A DNA stretch of 64,000 bases from Rhyzopertha dominica (Eukaryota; Arthropoda; Insecta; Coleoptera; Bostrichidae), in contig QCXZ01000064.1 of the NCBI GenBank assembly GCA_025024175.1, positions 59,293,325 to 59,357,324 on the forward strand, written 5' to 3'. Every line of letters starts with the position of its first letter. The first letter of the stretch is position 1. The notes beneath the pieces were generated by a model. The model was not told where the DNA came from. It did no database searches and was given only the letters and a program-made list of their open reading frames with translations. Positions 12,432 to 22,980 of the stretch are shown here, piece after piece. The position numbers and the translations under genes are program-made.

Positions 12432-14567
12432 GGGCGCATTATAGTTGGGCCAAAAACTTTATCGCTCTTTAATCTGCCATTGAGTTGGGCCAGAAGGATG
12501 CGGACGGTGGATTATTAACCTCCCGCTGATGAATCCTTATCAGATCCTGCTACCTGATACTACTTAGAAAAGTAGGTAATTTAAACGCAAACATTTTGTA
12601 CCTGTGGACCCAATAGATCACGAAGCACAATTAAGATGGGTGGGACTTATTTGAAAAATGTAAAATATTATTGGACACTTGTCCATAAGTCCTAAATAAT
12701 TTGTTAAAGAGGGTGGTTACCTGCTGAAATGAGTTTATAAATTCTGAAACGCACGTCAAATTAAACAGTTTTACTAAAATTTCTAGCGCACATTCATACC
12801 GGCGAAATGGAAGTTGTATTCATGCAAAGTGAAAAAGGCAAAAAAACTGTTGGTGGTGAATAACTACAAGTTTTGCATCGCAAACGTGCTGAAAAACGGA
12901 ACTGTGCGTTGGAGGTGTACAAATAAAACATCGAAATGTCCCGCAAAAATCTACACGTCGGCNNGAAATGAGATCTTGGACTCCGAATTATCTCACAATC
13001 ACAAAGAAGACATAAACCTGCACAGGCAGATTGTCAACAACAGTGTGAAAGAAAATGTACACGAAAAACCTGCCAAATTAGTGCACACGGAACTTCGGTC
13101 TAACCCTGGCATAAGCAGTAACATAACGACTTACGATATGGAACTTGTAAGGCATAATATATGGATGTGCAGGAGGAAGTTAACTCCAAATCTACCCAAA
13201 ACGCAAAAAGACGTTTTCGAAGCAGTAAACACTTTGGCACCTATGAGAGATAAAGAAGAGTCATTTGTCTTGACAAATAATGCAGACCAAGGTATCATCA
13301 TTTTTGCTCCTTATAGCAATCTTTACTTTTTATGTTGTACTGAAATTGTGTATATGGACGGCACATTTGATTTTTGTCCGAAATTTTTTACACAACTCTT
13401 TACAATTCATGAATACAAGAATGGACATTACGTTCCATTGGTATTTTGTTTGCTTCCGGATAAAAAGCAATCCACATATAAAACATGTTTGAATATGTTG
13501 TGTCAGAAGTGCAGTGAAAGTGACTTACAATTTTATCCTAAAAGTGTCGTGATTGATTTTGAAACTGCAATCCACAATGCTATTATGGATACGTGGGAGG
13601 AAGCTAGAGTAAGTGGATGCCGATTCCATCTTTCACATGCATGGTATCGAAAAATTCACTCGCTTGGACTGTCACAAGATTATAAAAACCACACGGAAGT
13701 TGGCAAAATATTAAGATATTGTTTTAGACTTCAGTTTCTTGATTGTGATGACGTGGGTGACGCATTCGCATTCGATTTAATTCCAATCATGCCAAAACAT
13801 TCGAAATTTCAAGAGTTTTGCGGCTATTTAGTGGACAATTACATCAGCGAAAATGCCAAATTTACTCCAAATATTTGAGCAAGTTCATCTGCCTCCTCTT
13901 GCAGAACAACCAATGCGTCATTTCATTCAAGATTTAATAAAAGTTTTTATTCGCCTCATCCAAATATTTTTCAATTTGTTGATAGTTTGTTGAATTTTCA
14001 AAGTGAAGTTTATGTTAAAATAAACACATCCAACAAATTCCCAAAAGTTGTTAGGCATACTGTAAAATTAAAGCAAGATTATCTTGAAGTCAACATTAAT
14101 AACTACAAACAAAATCTCATAGACAGGCTGTAAAAAGTATTTCATTTAAATACGCGCCAAATATGTAAATATTTTTTATACCTTATTGTACATACATATA
14201 TGTTAATATTGTGCTATTACGTATAAATATAGGTTCGTATTTTTGTAAATTTGTAAATATTTTTATACTTTACTGTACATACATACAAGTTATTATTGTA
14301 ACGTATAAATATAAGTTTGTATTAAAACTTGAAAATTATTTATTTTATTCCTTTAAGCGTGTTTGCTAAGAAAAAAAAAACTGTAGCAATCACATTAATA
14401 AGTTACACACATCACATAAATTAAGGTCTTTCCTAATTTGCTAATAATGGTCCATCACCCGCTGTTCGGGCAAAGCAGATTCTTGGCCCAACTATATTGG
14501 GCGATTAGTTGACCCGCTCAGTCAGAGAAGGGTTGGATAGGTAGACTGGCCCAACTATACGACTCCG
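12432..14567 (+). mobile_element. MULE DNA transposon with 8-bp target duplications
   Basis: The 2136-bp element is flanked by ATTATTAA at 12424-12431 and 14568-14575, the length expected for Mutator-like elements. Each end carries the motif TATAGTTGGGCCA close to the terminus, in opposite orientations (12439-12451 and 14547-14559). Each end also has a second related copy further in (12483-12492 left, 14484-14496 right), which suggests subterminal transposase-binding sites. Outside this motif the two ends differ. The element encodes one FLYWCH/MULE transposase, now broken. It sits inside a LINE endonuclease gene. Confidence 0.88.
12807..14133 (+). pseudogene. FLYWCH-domain MULE transposase, nearly intact pseudogene
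   Basis: Transposase of the surrounding MULE. ATG at 12807 (MEVVFMQSEKGKK) leads into a run of seven A at 12840-12846. Past it the frame shifts by one base to LLVVNNYKFCIANVL, a FLYWCH-type zinc finger ending WRCTNKTSKCPAKIY...HNHK. NN occupies 12963-12964. The MULE catalytic region follows: VYMDGTFDFCPKFFTQLFTI (first Asp), YVPLVFCLLPDK, KSVVIDFETAIHNAI (second Asp) and CRFHLSHAWYRKI. At 13876 a TGA replaces the Trp codon of the conserved PNIW motif. The same frame then continues SFHSRFNKSFYSPHPNIF to TAA at 14131-14133. With one indel and one nonsense change, it is a young relic of about 440 residues. Confidence 0.88.
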
Positions 14568-14575
14568 ATTATTAA

Positions 14576-15660
14576 CGCTTACGCACCAACAGAAGAAAGC
14601 AAAACACGATACACTGTAAGAAAGGCAGCGGGAAAACAAACGATACATGAAAAAACAAATAATAATGGCAGAAAGTTANGTAGCGAAATTTATTTGTAGT
14701 AAGTTCCAAATTTACACAAAAAAATTTGGATAATACCAGGCAAAACCACGGGTAACCAAATTGATTATATGCTCATAAGTAATGGGACAAAGAATGATAC
14801 ATGACGTAAGATCGTACAGGGGTGCAAACATAGATACCGATCAATGCGAATGATCTTCAAAAGAATAGGCCAGCTAAATAGAATAAGTAAACTGGAATGG
14901 AGAGAGGAAATATTTATATGCCGATGAAGTAAGCAGACTGCGGGGGGGGGGGTCGAAAAATAGCAATAGAAATATTGAAGAAACATGGGGCACCATAAGG
15001 AAAAGATTTGTAATTGACGCAGAGAAAGTCGCAAGTGAGATAAACTCGGCCAAAACGAGCAGCGAAGTTGTAGTAGATCAGATTTTCAAGTGGTCGAAAA
15101 CTTCAAGTATCTTGGCACATTAGTTAATAATAGAATTAACAGAAAAAACGAAATCGAATACAGAATTGAACAAGGATATACGGCATATTTCAAATACAAA
15201 CGGCTTTTACAAAATAAAAAAATTAACCACAACGTAAAGATAATGATATATAAAGTAGCGGTTAGAACAGTAGTGACGGAAAGTCATATGGTGGGAAAAA
15301 ATGAGGGAATAATAGTAGCAGAGGGGGAATATCGAAAATTAATGAATCACGAAATACAAAACATAATTCGGGATAACATAATACAAACAATAAAGGCACA
15401 AAGACTACGCTTGTATGGACATATAAAAAGAACGAAGAAAAATGATGTAAGACGAACTACTGAATGGGACCAAGTGAAAATCGAGTAAAAGGAAGACCAC
15501 TGAGTAGATGGGAAGATCAAGTGATTGAAGATATTCGAGGTTTATGAATAAAGCAAATGGACCGGAAGGCGTGGAGAAAGATAATATGAGAGCCAAAATA
15601 TGGCAAAACAAAATATAGTCAACAGAGCCAGAAATACAAGGGCGGCTACAATTTCGCCTT
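14576..15660 (+). pseudogene. LINE relic, 3' part (endonuclease end and RT C-terminus)
   Basis: Continuation of the LINE begun at 12170. INAYAPTEESKTRYT opens at 14573, followed by NQIDYMLIS near 14757, the conserved Asp-Tyr of the endonuclease. The central reverse transcriptase is deleted. From 15090 a 132-codon frame, MVENFKYLGTLVNNR through GEYRKLMNHEI and AQRLRLYGHIKRTK, matches the C-terminal region after the RT catalytic core of RTE/BovB-like and related LINEs. Ends are near 15660 in an A-rich tail. A homopolymer of G at 14942-14952 and an N at 14680 may mark assembly trouble. Confidence 0.8.
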
Positions 15661-15870
15661 ACATATATAAAATGTTAACACACAAAAATTATAATAGAAA
15701 AAAGAACAAAAGTGTTGACATAAAAACAAAAAAAAAAGAATATCTGGGAGTTACAACACAACGCAATAAAAAATAGAAGAGGAATTAAATTAAAAAGTCA
15801 ACAGTAAAACGCGTAAATAAGCACGCAAGAAGACCTTTTATTATAGACCAATATTAACACTAACGAAATT

Positions 15871-16334
15871 AAAATGCATGTCTATGCTATGCTGTCTACA
15901 CCAACTACAATACCCGTTAAGGCAGCTAGGTGGCTTCGTCATCATGTCAGTGTAATGCTGACAGATGGCGTTGCCATCCTAAATTCTTACTTTCATCATA
16001 CCATTGCTTTGGTATATAAGTTCTATGCCGTGTTGTCTACACTAGACCTAAACTGCACTGATGAGCTGTAATGACAGCGAAATAGTACTATCTGCAGTTG
16101 GTTGAGGTGTAGACAGCACAGCATATACATGCATTTTAATGTATGTTGGTTCTTGTCGCTAGCAAAAAGTGCCGTGGGGGCCTGCTGTCAAATTGAAGTA
16201 TGCAGTCGCATGCCAATTTGTCAGGCTACAGGTCACTTCCTTTAGGAAGTAGTACCCGTTGAGGCAGCTAGGTGGCTTTGTCATCATGTCAGTGTAATGC
16301 TGACAGATGGCATTGCCATCCTAAATTCTTACTA
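15871..16334 (+). mobile_element. Short non-autonomous hammerhead-bearing retroelement (Penelope-like architecture)
   Basis: This 464-bp insertion is flanked by a perfect 12-bp duplication, ACTAACGAAATT (15859-15870 and 16335-16346). Inside are three parts. Bases 15871-15910 are an inverted copy of 16098-16137. Then comes an 81-bp segment (15911-15991) that recurs 342 bp downstream (16253-16333), about 95% identical by eye, so the insertion holds one full 342-bp unit plus the truncated start of a second. Finally, the unit contains a hammerhead ribozyme (16035-16114). Target duplications of 8-15 bp, partial tandem units, inverted 5' ends and hammerhead motifs are known for Penelope-like elements, but there is no reverse transcriptase here. 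The assignment to that group is inference. Confidence 0.8.
16035..16114 (+). ncRNA. Hammerhead self-cleaving ribozyme (type I)
   Basis: All core elements are present in order. CTGATGA lies at 16058-16064. Stem II is GCTGT/ACAGC (16065-16069 with 16074-16078) around a 4-nt AATG loop, then GAAA at 16079-16082. Stem III is three pairs, ATA/TAT, around GTAC. C at 16092 precedes the predicted cleavage site. Stem I then closes with AACTGCA (16051-16057) pairing TGCAGTT (16093-16099). Beyond an internal loop, GTCTACAC (16035-16042) pairs GTGTAGAC (16107-16114). Stem I is the open stem, making it type I, and the very short stem III is typical of retroelement hammerheads. Cleavage is predicted between 16092 and 16093; activity is untested. 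Confidence 0.9.
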
Positions 16335-16346
16335 ACTAACGAAATT

Positions 16347-17559
16347 TCACTCCGATTTCAGATAAAGCTCAAATTGCTAGTAAAAAATTACCCAAAATGT
16401 TGGTAAGCAAGATAAAATCCGTTGTGACACGAAAAGCATTATTGTACCAGCTTTAGGGGTACCCGTGGGCACAATGATTACTTTGACTGACATCAGAAAC
16501 TGTACTTGATGATCTCTTGAAAACGATTTGTCTATTTGCAAAGTGAATTAATATTCATCTTAACGATTTTTTTTGGCAGTAAAATTAATTTTAAAGGCAC
16601 AGAGCACGCTTTAAATCGCAAAACATAAAACTGCATGGGCCCTCAAAAAAACTGCCATAATGTACCACTGATGTACTAGAAATGAACCTCGATCAATTAT
16701 TGTTCGGTACCTATATCCTTTTTGCCAAACAAAATTTACTTCAAAGGCTTCCCGGAAAGCCAGTTGGATCCGCATTAGTATATTAATAGAATTGAAAAGT
16801 TTGCGCGCTATATGGGGTGAGAGTAATTGGCCATCTCCAGCGACCCCCCGATGAAATTCTTTGGCTCCCCTTCCGAAGGGGTCGCTGCAAATTAACCATT
16901 CGTTTGCTCAAAAAACCTCTCCACGTCACGACGGAAATTTGTTCGTAACAGTACTCCGCGTTTTCAGGTGTCTAATATATTCAGGATCGCACTCGTAACA
17001 ACCAAACATGAACTAATCTTGACCTCAGTTTGCCCACACGCCCACGGCGATGTTGTGCATCAGCGTAATTGTGCTAATGTCGTGTGCAAACTGCGTTGTT
17101 TTCTGTTCCATTCGTTATGTATAATGCGGACGTAAACACGGTGGTTTTTGGAAATTTTACAAGTCAAATGACAATGTTGGGATGGAATCTCAGAACTTAA
17201 AATCCTTACTAATTACAGTTAATACACGTTTGTGTTGTTTTCACACCGGTGTCAAGTGGGAAAGTTGCGGGCAGGTGTTAATGTGAAAAAATAAACGTTT
17301 ACTAGATACTGGTACCGTCAGAAATCTGCGCTTATCGGAGCTCATTTTGGGACTAGCCTTTGGAGCAAACAGATACTTAGAATCTAAGGGTTGTATTCAG
17401 GTAGCTTTTCCCTTACTTTATAGAACCGCTGCCCTAAGCAGCTTAAGGCTGTTTATACGTACTACTCTAGATAGTTTATGCAGGATAAAATCGGTATTTT
17501 TCATCATATCGATTTGAGATTTTTTATCTGAGCGTTTAAATTATTTCTCTCTGGAGTTG
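16347..17559. other. No gene; GC-richer patch with hairpin at 16837-16886
   Basis: At 16800-17130 the sequence is richer in G+C than its surroundings. It includes an inverted pair AGCGACCCC and GGGGTCGCT about 35 bases apart, near 16838 and 16878, that could form a hairpin. No reading frame or homology is seen. The remainder is AT-rich and featureless. Confidence 0.4.
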
Positions 17560-18179
17560 TCATCGTACTTTTTCGAAATTCACACTGACTTTGACCGAAA
17601 AAAAATAAAAAGGTGCAAGAAAAAAAATTAAGATTAAAACAAACAAAAAATAAGACGAGAGCACCAGAGAAAATTTAATTTTGATACGCAAAACATTTGA
17701 CTTTTCTTTATCACAGCAAAAATAATGAATTTTTGTTGCATCAAATTTGAACAAGTTTAGCACCGAGTAAGTTAACCTTTAATGCTTTGCGGGGCGGAGC
17801 TTCGCGCTCGTAAACTATGCAATGTACCCCTTGTTGCAATCCTTTTATAATTTGCAGATGGATCATTGTGGTCGTAAATTATCTGTATTTATTGTCTCTT
17901 CTTAAAACTGTCACCACTTTTGTTTCTATCACTAGGGAAAACTTAGATGCTACTCGAAGGCTTTAGTTTTGAATACACACGCGGAAAGAGTACATTTGGG
18001 GGTTAAAACAGGAAAATTGCTATACATAGGTGAGTGAAATAAATTTTGCATCAATTGTGCAAAGGCAGCGAACAATCCCAGTGCAGAGCACAGATGCACA
18101 AAAATTGGAAAGGAATATCTACTTGACTGGAATCCGATATAATTGCTGAATGTTTCAAAGTATATATGCACGGACTGAA
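17560..18179. other. No gene seen
   Basis: Low-complexity minus frames here (for example 17763-17560) arise from A/T runs. I see no supported feature. Confidence 0.5.
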
Positions 18180-19155
18180 GTATGTAAAACTGACAGCGAC
18201 AGCGACAGACTTCTGACCGCAAAAACTTATGGACCACAACTAATTCACCAAATGCACAAACCATCTGCTGAGAAACTGTCTCAGAATTGCATCAAATGGC
18301 AAAAAGTCGTTTCAGTTTGACAAAAAATAAGGTTTACCTGTGAAGCTGCGGAAAAGTTTGAAATCTAACATAGAGCGAATGAGAGGAGCAATAAAGAAAG
18401 CCTTCAATTTCAGGAAAGCAGAGGATGTTTCGTTTGATGAACAATTGGCAGGATTATCCAGAGACACTGAAAATTGCTCAAGGCATGTATTTGGTGATCA
18501 TAAAAATTGTGAAAATTACTTTTGCACCGAACCAAAACCAAACGAAGAGAACTTCATTTCTAAGATGGCCGAATGTGGTTTGTTTGGCGATTAACNGACA
18601 TGCTTTAAAAGATGAGTGNAAAATGTTCATAACCTTTTATTAAACATGACTAGCAATGCAACAGAGTAAAATAATTCATGGAAAAATTGCCAAACGAACC
18701 CCCCCCCCCCGGAAAATTNACAAAAAAAAAAGATATGAGCCGTATTCCTAAGCGGAAACGAGATAAAGCTTGTAGAAGACTTTTCGCAGATGATCAACTA
18801 CAAAAAAAGAAAAACAAGTCTGTTGGTCCCGATTCAGATCGTGGCCAAGTCAACAGTGAATCTGATGAAGAAGATGTCATCGATGATGACTATAAAGAGC
18901 AGCAAATAGGAGAACTGTTTCCAAAAACTTCAATAGGACTTGATGAAATAGAAAAAGATAGCATAGGTCAATCTGCTAATCCGAGGTGGTTCCAAGAACG
19001 ATCATATAGATTAACTGCTTGCAATGTTGGTGGTGTTGTATTTCGCCGGAATCCCAATACCTATGACATTCTTGCTAGAAGTTTTTTTCATTCTCCCTTC
19101 AAAGGCAATAAATTTATGCGATGGGGCAGTGATAATGAAGACTTGGCAAAAAAAA
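18180..19155 (+). pseudogene. Mutator-like/YqaJ nuclease mobile gene, fragment
   Basis: Partial relic of the proteins, common in insects, that join a Mutator-like transposase domain to a C-terminal YqaJ-type recombinase/nuclease domain. Near 18190-18290 the frames give DSDSDRLLTAKTYGP and CTNHLLRN, the end of the transposase core. The frame 18340-18594 has KLRKSLKSNIERMRGAIKKA and RHVFGDHKNCENYFC, a conserved Cys/His motif. After a shift, 18678-19157 carries a basic, acidic linker and then IGQSANPRWFQERSYRLTAC, the start of the YqaJ domain, and SPFKGNKFMRWGSDNED. It stops in a run of A at about 19155, before the YqaJ catalytic residues. Runs of C and several Ns sit near 18597-18720. Confidence 0.75.
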
Positions 19156-19159
19156 ATTG

Positions 19160-20139
19160 AAATTTTAACTGAAGTTAAAATTAAAAACTCTTATTGACTT
19201 GTGTTATGACCAGTGTAGTCTTTAAACGTTAATAAACATTACATTACATAACACCATAGCTGGGAAGAATGGAATACAGCACATACCACTTTCCAAATCT
19301 GAAGTTTACAGGTTAATAGATCCTGAAGTTATTTTTGAAAATGGGATCTTTCTGTCAACTCTTTGAAAAGCTATATTTCTGAAACCAGGATATGTTTATA
19401 TAAACCTTTTTACTTAAAATTACTTGTTCTGTCGTACCCCAAGGTACTGACTTTCCTCTGGAATCACCATATAAAAACATTGTTAACGACCTAACATAAC
19501 TACAGATACTTGGAATTAGGTAAGCTTTAAAATGTATATACAGGAAAACACCCCTACTAAAGAAGATATAAGGTTGACAACCATAAAATGTAATGTACTT
19601 TTTCTCTTATTAAACCGAAACCACTGACAAGTGACAGTTGTTCACTATATTCTACGCTATGTTTCGACATTAAAAATTTAATTTAAGATTTAAAAAAGAT
19701 GTATGGAGAGTTTACTTATGAAGATATTTTGAACTGGCCGACGGAAAAAAATGAGAACTTATTATACAAAAGTATTTTCTATTCGCCTTGATGCAATACC
19801 AATATTTATATATCAAAAGTAATACATGTAAAATGATTTCAATTGAATTTAATACGATTTTATCTCAAAATAAAAGACCGAGGATAAGACCGAAAGAAAT
19901 GTTAACGCTGCTGATTCCTCTATAGAAGTTTTTTTGCAAATTACTCCGGGGTATCTTTTTAACACGTTCAAAATAATTATAATCTCCCGATTTCACTCAA
20001 CCAGGAAATTTGGAGATGCTTGCAACGGTCTATAATTTATTATAATGACCATTCCCACTTAAAGCAGAAAATACTGCATTTTGAAAAACACACGCTGTTT
20101 CTTGGCAGGTAGGCGGTAGAAATTTTAATTACAAAACAA
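19160..20139. other. No gene seen
   Basis: AT-rich sequence after the YqaJ relic. I found no continuation of that gene and no other frame. Confidence 0.5.
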
Positions 20140-20380
20140 CACCGGCCATAATTAGGCCCGGCCACGGCTAATCAGATCATTCTGTAATCAAAATTTCGAG
20201 CATGCAAATCCGCACCGCTCCAAACGCAAATCGCTGGCCGAAAAAATCATAGCGCTTGATTGATGTAACCGGTGCGGGGAACGTGCAAAAGTGACCCTTA
20301 AAAATTGTCGTTCCAAGGTTCATATTCCAGTACGGAAGCCACACCATATTATTAAATGGCCCCGCACGTTGAATAATGCA
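20140..20380. promoter_or_regulatory. Candidate enhancer-like patch with homeodomain/POU motifs
   Basis: About 240 bases, GC-richer than the flanks, with several recognisable transcription-factor-like sites: CATAATTAGG (homeodomain TAATTA type), GGCTAATCAG, the POU octamer ATGCAAAT near 20203, and TTGATTGATG (Pbx/Hox type) near 20256. Motif clustering alone is weak evidence in AT-rich DNA. No nearby promoter or gene is seen. Confidence 0.3.
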
Positions 20381-20653
20381 TGATGCCAGTCCGATTGCAA
20401 GGAATACCTGATTGATTTATAGAAAAGTGTAGTGATATTATATTTAACTATACTGCATAACGGTACTGGTATAAATTGTTTTACCATTCTTGGAGGTTAA
20501 TTTCGGGGAAGTATTTAGTTGTATATTGATTTAGATGAGGCATTCCGAAATTAATTATACGCTACGAAGTTTGGCAGGTAGTGCAATGTAAAAAATATTA
20601 ATGAAGAGAGATAAAGTAAAGCTTAGTTAAGTAATAATATATAATATAATATA

Positions 20654-21900
20654 CAGGATGTTTCACGAATGATAATGACCCTGAGGAAATTAAAAATGCA
20701 ACCCAAAATACATTTTCATAGCCAATGTGGTTATTTTACATAATGGTATTATTTTAAAAAATACTCGTAAATTGGGAATCCATGACGGCTATGCGCTATG
20801 GTTCCTGTCACTGTATTCATTAAAAGTCAAAATGTATTCAAATGATGAAAAAACAGATATGATTTTGATTTATGGTGAATGCAAGAAAAATGCTTCTGCT
20901 GCTGCCCGTTTATACAGAACGTTTTCCAAACAGAAGAGCTCCTACCGATACAATTTTCAAGAGACTTGAATTAACTTTAAGGATAAACTGGCCACCACTG
21001 AAAAAGTCAAGAGAAAGAACAGCGACAGGCCCTGACAATGAAATTAGAGTATTGGAAATGATTGACGAAAATCCTTATATTAGTCAAAGGGTAGTCTCAA
21101 GAGCAACCGGTATTAGTCTGGCTTCAGTACACTGAATAATTAAAGGCAATAGATTTCATCCGTATCACTTGCAATTGGTTCAGGCCTTAAAGGAGACAGA
21201 TTATCCTAAAAGACTGGCTTTTTGTAACTTTTTTCGGAAACACCAAAATTTGAATGTGAGATTTTATGACAACATTTGCTTCTCAGATGAAGCAACATTT
21301 TCTAATAATGGTGGAGTTAACAAACATAACATGCATTATTATGCGCAAGAAAATCTACGTTGGATTCGAGGACATTTTCAAACTATTTACTCGACGAATG
21401 TCTGGTGCGGAATATTGGGGAATCAAATTGTTAGGTCTTATTTCTTTCGCGATAGTTTAAACGGCAATACTTATCTAAATTTTTTAAGAAACATTTTACC
21501 GGTACTTCTCCAAAATGTAAATTTACAAGTAAGACAAGATCTATGGTTCCAACAAGATGGGGCTCCTACGCATTATCATAGAATAATGCGAAAGCATCTT
21601 AATTTGGTTTTACCTAACCGATGGATAGCAAGAGGTTCAATTAATCCTTGGCCACCGAGAAGCCCGTACCTTACTCCTTTGGATTTTTTCTGCGGGGAAT
21701 GTTAAAAGAGCAAGTATAGCAAATACCAATTGAAAGTGTAGAACATTTAGAAAATAAAATACGTGATGCATGTAGATCCATCACTCCAGAAATGTTAATG
21801 CATGTTAAGAGATCGTTTTGGGCACGAATTCAAGCTTGTGAAAACAGCGGAGGGCGACATTTTGAGCATTTATTACATTAATGTTATTGAATTTACAATA
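20654..21900 (+). mobile_element. DD41D mariner-like transposon, copy B
   Basis: The left end at 20654 reads ACAGGATGTTTCACGAATGA, preceded by TAT, and matches the outer end of copy A at 1-661. The coding part runs to 21881. The right end is uncertain. A stretch ending near 22172 (minus strand: ACAGGTTGCCCCAAGTATAA) resembles the left end in its first bases and could be the right terminus, giving about 1.5 kb, but it could also belong to another element. Confidence 0.7.
20832..21881 (+). pseudogene. DD41D mariner-like transposase, frameshifted
   Basis: DDD/E transposase of the surrounding element. ATG at 20832 (MYSNDEKTDMILIYGECKK) opens the first helix-turn-helix. A frameshift after AARLYR is followed by RAPTDTIFKRLELTLRINWP and MIDENPYISQRVVSRATGIS. 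A TGA at about 21135 interrupts the second helix-turn-helix. The catalytic region 21169-21705 is open: ICFSDEATFSNNG (first Asp), VWCGILGNQIV, QQDGAPTHY (second Asp) and LTPLDFF (third Asp), with 41 residues between the last two. After 21690 a frame change leads to SITPEMLMHVKRSFWARIQA and HFEHLLH, ending at TAA 21879-21881. At least three lesions make it inactive. It differs from copy A in where it is broken. Confidence 0.85.
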
Positions 21901-22725
21901 CCGAATTTACTTAAAGCAAATAATATTGGAAGAAATTAACAGAAACCTCATCAAAACCGTAGTAAGTCAACTTACTACAAACAAAGCAACACATGACAGA
22001 CGTATGCGATCTTTCCTGACACATATCATGAAAAGGGGTAGCCTTGTGAGCTAGAAGGATGCAAAAACAATCTCGAAACCAATTTTGTCTCTTTTCCAGC
22101 TAAAATTCACCTGCTTCGGCATTTTTTTCGAAACTTAAACAAAACGTGATATTATACTTGGGGCAACCTGTATATCTGCTATACATTTCGGTCCTTGTGT
22201 TTTTTCTTTTGCATAAAAATCCCTCTTGGCAATGAGAAAGACCCAACAGCTTCTTGCAAACTATAAATGCCAGCGCAAATAAAGTGGCATGCCTCATTGA
22301 CGTCTCATAACCGGAAAGGTGAAATTCATGGCTAACGTGATCTTAAAGTCATCACACGGTTAACATTATGACCTTACGCGTTACGAATAATCATTGAAAC
22401 GGACTGCAATGGGCCATTTATAGGAATTGAAGCGTTAGGAGCCTCATCGTCTGCATGTTTAAATAGGTTGCATCTGATCGTAACAAATAACTGCAAATTA
22501 ATTTCAGCAAAAGAAGTCTGAGATTAGATCAAAAATTGTTTATTATTACAGCAAGTTTTTTATATGCTATTTAAATTTAACTGCACTAAAAGTAGAAAAA
22601 AACTTTAGTAGAAAATCAAAAGTCTAACTTTGCAGAACCAATAAACATTTTATTTAAGTATCCACATAATCGTTTAAAATTTCAAATCCAAAGAGTCAAA
22701 GACATTTCATAAATATGCAACTTTT
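21901..22725. other. No gene seen
   Basis: AT-rich. It may include the right arm of the DD41D element up to about 22172. No supported frame. Confidence 0.4.
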
Positions 22726-22980
22726 TTAAAACGCTTTCAAAATTACTCTCCTGAACACAGACAAATTTTGCTTATAATAATCATCATCCATCCAATTTTC
22801 AAAAAAAGGTAAAAAAAAACACCCCATATGCCATCTGTTAGCTAGGTGTTTGCCATCTGGTGTTGCTTGCCCCAAGCGCCAGTCGTCGATATTGGTGTAT
22901 ACAGAACGCAGTTCATCTGGTAAGGATGGCAAGATCACTGGTCCAGCAGCATCCGGCAGAGCAAGGGCACCTCGCGGCAA
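22726..22980 (-). CDS. Hypothetical 84-codon open frame, possible exon or relic
   Basis: The minus-strand frame starts MPRGALALPDAAGPVILPSL and contains ELRSVYTNIDDWRLG and LANRWHMG. It is better than chance composition for this AT-rich region (mixed polar and hydrophobic, few Lys/Asn runs), but I do not recognise the family. It could be an old exon, a transposon fragment or a chance frame. No convincing splice signals or neighbouring frames were found. Confidence 0.25.
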   Translation of the reverse strand: MPRGALALPDAAGPVILPSLPDELRSVYTNIDDWRLGQATPDGKHLANRWHMGCFFLPFFENWMDDDYYKQNLSVFRRVILKAF

